A DNA stretch of 64,000 bases from Lachnospiraceae bacterium. GTDB lineage: Bacteria > Bacillota > Clostridia > Lachnospirales > Lachnospiraceae. Below, piece after piece: positions 59,870-64,000 of this stretch. A model generated the notes under the pieces. The model did no database searches, had not been told where the DNA came from, and was given only the letters and a program-made list of their open reading frames with translations. The first letter of the stretch is position 1. The number at the start of each line of letters is the position of its first letter. The DNA is taken from positions 62,001 to 126,000 of the forward strand of contig JAFVSN010000007.1 of NCBI GenBank assembly GCA_017503735.1, read 5' to 3'. The position numbers and the translations under genes were made by a program.

Positions 59870-61051
59870 ATGAAAGAGAAATATAAAGCAACCGTCTATG
59901 CCTGCTTTGTAGGGTATATTGTACAGGCGATTATTAATAATTTTGCGCCGTTGTTGTTTTTAACGTTTCAGGATTCCTACGGAATTCCGCTGTCGAAGAT
60001 TACGTTTTTGGTAACCTTCAATTTCCTGTTTCAGTTGGCGGTGGATTTGATTGCGGCAGTTGTGATTGATAAGATCGGCTACCGGGTGGCTGCTGTGGCA
60101 GCCCATGGGTTTGCGACGGTGGGACTGGTTTCCATGGCATTTTTGCCGGAACTTACAACCGACCCGTTTGTGGGATTGATGATTTCTGTGGTGATTTATG
60201 CCTTGGGCGGAGGCCTTTTGGAGGTGTTAATCAGTCCCATTGTGGAGGCTTGTCCGACGGACAATAAGGAAGCGGCCATGAGCCTGTTACATTCCTTTTA
60301 TTGTTGGGGACATGTGGGCGTGGTATTGTTATCTACACTGTTCTTTGTATTTGCCGGAATCCATCATTGGAAGGTACTGGCAATTTTATGGGCGGTGATT
60401 CCTCTTGTGAACGGACTTGTGTTTATGAAAGTTCCTATCGCAAAGCTTTTATCCGATGAAGAAAAGGGAATGTCGATAAAGGAACTGATATCCGGTAAGA
60501 CGTTCTGGATTTTTGTATTGCTTATGTTCTGCGCGGGGAGCTGTGAACAGGCCGTAAGCCAGTGGGCATCCGCTTTTGCGGAAAAGGGACTTAACATCAG
60601 CAAGACTCTGGGAGATTTGGCAGGACCTATGTTGTTTGCAATTTGTATGGGGACCTCCAGGGTGTTGTACAGTAAAATCGGAGAACGGTTGCATCTTAGA
60701 CTTGCAATGGTATTTTGCGGTGGGCTTTGTTTGGGGAGTTATTTATTGATTTCTTTATCGCCGCTTCCGTTTCTTAGCTTAATCGGATGCGGTATTTGCG
60801 GGTTTTCCGTGGGACTTTTGTGGCCGGGGACCTTTAGTTTGGCAGCGGTGGGACTCCCGAGAGGTGGGACTGCAATGTTTGCCCTTCTCGCGTTGGCGGG
60901 AGATTTCGGTTGTTCCATGGGACCGACACTTGTAGGAAGAGTGTCCGCACTGGCGGGAGATAATCTGAAAACGGGGATTTTGGTAGCGGTTGTGTTGCCG
61001 GTAATGTTACTGGCGGCACTTTGGATGAATCAGAGGACCGAGAAGAAATAG
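59870..61051 (+). CDS. MFS transporter, sugar/FucP-like
   Basis: The 393-residue protein has twelve predicted membrane segments and an MFS layout (YGIPLSKITFLVTFNFLFQLAVDL, then IDKIGYRVAAVAAHGFATVG). The group resembles Firmicute sugar or fucose-type permeases. ATG 59870 follows TCAGGTG. It may import the ligand used by the esterase encoded upstream; this is position-based inference. Confidence 0.82.
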   Translation: MKEKYKATVYACFVGYIVQAIINNFAPLLFLTFQDSYGIPLSKITFLVTFNFLFQLAVDLIAAVVIDKIGYRVAAVAAHGFATVGLVSMAFLPELTTDPFVGLMISVVIYALGGGLLEVLISPIVEACPTDNKEAAMSLLHSFYCWGHVGVVLLSTLFFVFAGIHHWKVLAILWAVIPLVNGLVFMKVPIAKLLSDEEKGMSIKELISGKTFWIFVLLMFCAGSCEQAVSQWASAFAEKGLNISKTLGDLAGPMLFAICMGTSRVLYSKIGERLHLRLAMVFCGGLCLGSYLLISLSPLPFLSLIGCGICGFSVGLLWPGTFSLAAVGLPRGGTAMFALLALAGDFGCSMGPTLVGRVSALAGDNLKTGILVAVVLPVMLLAALWMNQRTEKK

Positions 61052-61114
61052 TACAATCGCGGGAGAACGGTGTACAATCAGAAGAAGAGAATGGGAACGG
61101 AAGGATAGAAGCAA

Positions 61115-61566
61115 ATGTTTGGGATGCAGGAGACAAATACAACTGCCAGAAAAGATACGCAAATGTTGCAATCGGAGTTGAAAAGCGCGTAAGTGCGGAA
61201 GAGTTTGTGGCGGCCAATCAGGAAGAACTTCATACGAAAACCTTAGCGGAGTATTTGAACGAGATGTTAATCAAGTACAATCTGGAAAAGTGTGATGTAA
61301 ATAAGAGGGCAGATTTAGCGGGCAATTATTTCTATCAGGTGTGCAACGGGAGTAAGAGTCCCGGACGGGATAAGCTCATACAAATCGCACTGGGATTTCC
61401 GCTTACCCTTAGTGAAACCCAGTATTTATTGCGTTTGGGCGGACACTCCGAGCTTTATGTCAGAAACAGCAGAGATGCGTTTTTGATGTTTGCCATTGAA
61501 AAGGGATATGAGTTACAGCGGGTTAATGAACTGTTGTATGCGAATAAAAAAGAATTGTTGGAATAA
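61115..61566 (+). pseudogene. Small helix-turn-helix-like protein, frameshifted paralogue
   Basis: From ATG 61115 (GGAAGGA before it) the frame reads MFGMQETNTTARKDTQMLQ and then SELKSA and stops at TAA (61190-61192). In the -1 frame the protein continues SAEEFVAANQEELHTKTLAEYLNEMLIKYNLEKCDVNK and on to 61566. The paralogue at 61742 reads SELKHAESVERFV without interruption, so one base has been lost here. A long in-frame start at 61021 would overlap the MFS gene and is judged an artefact of the frameshift. Confidence 0.7.
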
Positions 61567-61571
61567 ACGGA

Positions 61572-61612
61572 AGGATTTCACAAGCAGATGTAGCCTTGTG
61601 AAATCTTTTTTG
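61572..61612 (+). terminator. Terminator after the first paralogue
   Basis: GATTTCACAAG (61574-61584) pairs with CTTGTGAAATC, then a T-run. Confidence 0.85.
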
Positions 61613-61741
61613 TCGATTTGATAAAAATTATTCTCCGAGTGTAAGATTTTTTTGCGTAAGACCTTTATAATGATAATATGTGTAATTATACAATATTTTC
61701 TGAGAGATAATAGGAATTTCCGGAGAAAGAGGAGAAGACTC

Positions 61742-62197
61742 GTGGATAATTTGCAAAAGAAAGAAAGTTTAATCAGACAAAAAGACACGGTAACGTTACA
61801 GTCCGAGTTGAAGCACGCCGAGAGCGTGGAGCGTTTTGTTATGGAAAATCAATCGGAATTTCACGAAATGGATGTGGCGGACTATTTGAATCAATTGCTG
61901 ATAAAATATAATTTGGAGAAATGTGATGTCACAAGGCGTGGCGGGTTTGCCGGCAATTACTTATATCAGATTTTCAACGGAAAGAAAAATCCAAGCAGAG
62001 ATAAGCTGATACAGATTGCGTTAGGATTTCCCTTGACCTTGGAAGAAACCCAGGAGTTGTTAAAACGTGGTGGGTATTCGGAACTTTATGTAAGAGACAG
62101 TCGTGATGCTTTTTTGATGTTTGCCATAGAGAAAAAATATCTGTTGAGGGATGTGAATGAACTGTTATATAAGAATAACAAGAAAATTATAGAATAA
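61742..62197 (+). CDS. Small helix-turn-helix-like protein upstream of a kinase
   Basis: The 151-residue protein starts at GTG 61742 after GAGGAGA. The core (VADYLNQLLIKYNLEKCDVTRRGGFAGNYLYQIFNGKKNPSRDKLIQIALGFPLTLEETQELLKRGG) looks like a degenerate XRE helix-turn-helix with a C-terminal helical part. It is an intact paralogue of the frameshifted gene just upstream and precedes a Ser/Thr kinase, an arrangement that suggests a signalling partner. I do not know a named function. Confidence 0.78.
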   Translation: MDNLQKKESLIRQKDTVTLQSELKHAESVERFVMENQSEFHEMDVADYLNQLLIKYNLEKCDVTRRGGFAGNYLYQIFNGKKNPSRDKLIQIALGFPLTLEETQELLKRGGYSELYVRDSRDAFLMFAIEKKYLLRDVNELLYKNNKKIIE

Positions 62198-62204
62198 AAG
62201 AAGA

Positions 62205-62262
62205 GGGAAGCAGTCGGTGATTCGAACCTTAATCGTCAGAGTGTTTCCCTTGTTTTTTTTAC
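62205..62262 (+). terminator. Terminator before the kinase gene
   Basis: GGGAAGCAGTCGGTGATTCG and CGTCAGAGTGTTTCCC form a long imperfect stem, followed by a T-run. Confidence 0.65.
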
Positions 62263-62333
62263 TTGAATATGATACTCTAATAAAGGTGAGAAAGTGGAAT
62301 GTAAAGCAAAAACGGACGAAAGGAGGGACCGTT

Positions 62334-64000
62334 ATGGATTACATGAAATACATTACAATTCAAGTCATAAAGAAATCTGAACGGTCGGAGGTCGTTTTTG
62401 CCGCAATGGATGAAATGGATGTGCCGGTGGTAGTAAAACGTCTGCAGGGCGCAAATCCGGAGATTTATCGAGGGATAGCAAAACTTCGGAATTCGCATAT
62501 TCCGCGAATCTATTGCGTGGAAGAACAGGGTGAGGAGCTTTGTATTGCAGAGGAGTATATTGACGGACGGACCTTGGATGTGTATCTTGCGGAAGAGACC
62601 CTTACGGATATCCAAAAGATGGAATTGATGGTACAGCTTTGTGAAGCCTTGGAGGTGTTACATCAGTGTAACCCGCCGGTGATTCACAGGGACATTAAGC
62701 CGTCCAATATTTTGATTACCACGGACGGTGTGTTGAAGATTATTGACTTTGATGCGTCCCGTCAGTATAAAACGGAAAAGAATACCAGTGATACCAGATT
62801 GCTCGGGACCGTTGAATATGCGGCACCGGAGCAGTTCGGCTATGCCCAGACGGATGTACGAAGCGATATTTATTCCGCCGGGGTGGTATTTAATGAAATA
62901 AAAACAGAAAAAGATTCCTCCTATGCCGGAGGATTGAAGCGGTTAATTGATAAGTGTACCAGTTTTGACCCGGAGAACCGCTATAAAAATGTAACAGAGT
63001 TGAAAAAGGATTTGTTAAAGTGTATCGAAAGAGCGAAGTATCCGTTATGGAAGCGGTGGTTGGTACCGGCCGTGGCAACAGGGGTATTGCTTCTTATGAT
63101 GGTTTTCGGTGCCGTGCAGCAACACAGAGAGAAGGAGAGGACCGTATCCGGGGAGTTGTCCGGAACGCCTACCATGCAGGTAGACAATAATGCGGATCAC
63201 TTAACAGATCAATCGCAACCGACAGAAGTACCGTTGAAGTTCGTAACAAAACCGGAGGAGGTATCGGACTGGTACATTCCGACGGTGCGTTGGGGGTACA
63301 TAGGTGAGAACGGTGAGTATAAAGTCGGCAAAAGGCTTGTGGGAACCAGAACCGAGAAGGTCGGGTATTCCTGTCGGGATATGAAGTGTGCGGATGCCTA
63401 TGGTGTTTCCTGGAAGTTAAAAGATAACAATGCCATAAGTCTGGATTATCATAAAATATATGAGGAACTGATTTTGGAGCTTCCGGATGTAATCAATATG
63501 AAATACTGTAACCGCATGGTGGTCCGGGCGAAAAATGAAGTGGGAGATATTACAATTATTTTGTATGATGAGGCAAAAGAGGAAATCGGTCATGTAGATT
63601 TGAATAAGGCACAGGGAGCACAGGACTTTACCTTTTACCCGGACTGCGAGGAAAATGTAGAGTATATAGGCTTTATGGCAAATGACGGAGAGTTACTGGA
63701 CTATTCCGAATTCAAAGCCATGATTTATTATGTGGATTTCTATATGTTGAATCTGTTGAGTTCCAGAACCTCTTATTATATGGCATATTTAAAGGAAAGA
63801 ACTCACTATGATTTGACTTATACAAAAAATTTTAAAGATGATGCTTCCGTTACCATGAACTTTAGTAAGGTATACGGGGAACTGCAACTGAAGCTTCCGG
63901 AACCGGTGGATATGGAACAGTGTGACGGCGTGAGTGTGGTTATGGATACCGGAGGGGAAGCATTTACCGTTAAATTATTTGATGAGAAGTTTAATGAACT
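62334..64000 (+). CDS. Membrane-bound Ser/Thr protein kinase (3' end outside the window)
   Basis: Translation from ATG 62334 (AGGAGGGA before it) gives at least 555 residues without a stop. The kinase domain has VVVKRLQ with the catalytic Lys, HRDIKPSNILI, the metal-binding motif as DFD rather than DFG, and AAPEQFGYAQTDVRSDIYSAG. It lacks a typical Gly-rich loop. A membrane segment follows at about residues 244-262 and then an extracellular part of repeated beta-type domains, so it probably senses something outside the cell. It follows the small helix-turn-helix-like gene. Confidence 0.85.
   Translation, partial: MDYMKYITIQVIKKSERSEVVFAAMDEMDVPVVVKRLQGANPEIYRGIAKLRNSHIPRIYCVEEQGEELCIAEEYIDGRTLDVYLAEETLTDIQKMELMVQLCEALEVLHQCNPPVIHRDIKPSNILITTDGVLKIIDFDASRQYKTEKNTSDTRLLGTVEYAAPEQFGYAQTDVRSDIYSAGVVFNEIKTEKDSSYAGGLKRLIDKCTSFDPENRYKNVTELKKDLLKCIERAKYPLWKRWLVPAVATGVLLLMMVFGAVQQHREKERTVSGELSGTPTMQVDNNADHLTDQSQPTEVPLKFVTKPEEVSDWYIPTVRWGYIGENGEYKVGKRLVGTRTEKVGYSCRDMKCADAYGVSWKLKDNNAISLDYHKIYEELILELPDVINMKYCNRMVVRAKNEVGDITIILYDEAKEEIGHVDLNKAQGAQDFTFYPDCEENVEYIGFMANDGELLDYSEFKAMIYYVDFYMLNLLSSRTSYYMAYLKERTHYDLTYTKNFKDDASVTMNFSKVYGELQLKLPEPVDMEQCDGVSVVMDTGGEAFTVKLFDEKFNE

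Noticed and set aside
61021-61190. In-frame long start of the first paralogue
   Set aside because: It overlaps the MFS gene, and its residues are an out-of-frame reading of the true N-terminus as shown by the paralogue.

Overview
The window looks like a chromosomal segment of a low-to-mid GC Gram-positive anaerobe of the Lachnospiraceae type (class Clostridia). This is inferred from gene content and style: Pro-Thr-rich lipoprotein linkers, a PyrK/PyrD pair, an archaeal-type AspRS, many GGAGG ribosome sites, and codon use. No marker gene fixes the species.

Layout. 0.1-7.5 kb: a transglutaminase-like surface protein and a dlt-like operon (racemase, adenylation enzyme, carrier protein, MBOAT acyltransferase, DltD-like SGNH protein, lipoprotein). 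7.5-10 kb: an M23 peptidase and a beta-lactamase-fold lipoprotein. 10-16 kb: PutP, an ABC-F ATPase, and a debranching-enzyme homologue that has lost its catalytic residues. 16-21 kb: htpG behind a perfect CIRCE operator, a PadR/DUF2812 pair, DegV, tRNA-Pro and tRNA-Thr. 21.5-24.3 kb: a WYL regulator, then pyrK and pyrD. 24.4-29.1 kb: GH16 lipoprotein, a membrane protein/HTH pair, aspS (AspRS2 type) behind an Asp-codon leader peptide and attenuator, and a deaminase. 29.2-35.4 kb: an AT-rich integrated element (toxin-antitoxin-like pair, zinc-ribbon and HNH proteins, xis, int) directly upstream of pyrE. 36-39.5 kb: MerR-methyltransferase fusion and two enzyme-like genes. 39.6-45.3 kb: ssrA (tmRNA) and a hotspot of att-like repeats, hairpin arrays, a DUF1016 nuclease, a peroxiredoxin and two AAA/DUF4143 ATPases. 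45.4-53.2 kb: a hydroxyacid dehydrogenase whose 3' end is duplicated 6.8 kb downstream, with decayed MFS and XRE genes and two large lipoproteins between the copies. 53.3-64 kb: a U32-like protein, a heterodimeric ABC exporter, a CE2-type esterase, an MFS transporter, two paralogous small proteins (the first frameshifted) and an incomplete Ser/Thr kinase.

Most notable. (1) The aspS leader can form a complete set of alternative hairpins after a peptide ending in three Asp codons, which fits ribosome-mediated attenuation, and a second Asp-rich mini-ORF follows. (2) The dlt-like operon begins with its own amino-acid racemase, so its D-amino acid may not be alanine. (3) The ssrA 3' end is repeated exactly 3.9 kb downstream, bounding an island, and partial copies of it carry an array of hairpin modules. 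(4) An XRE regulator is broken exactly at a canonical A AAA AAG slippery heptamer. (5) A GH13 homologue is degenerate in all four catalytic regions.

All calls come from reading the sequence; no database search was run.
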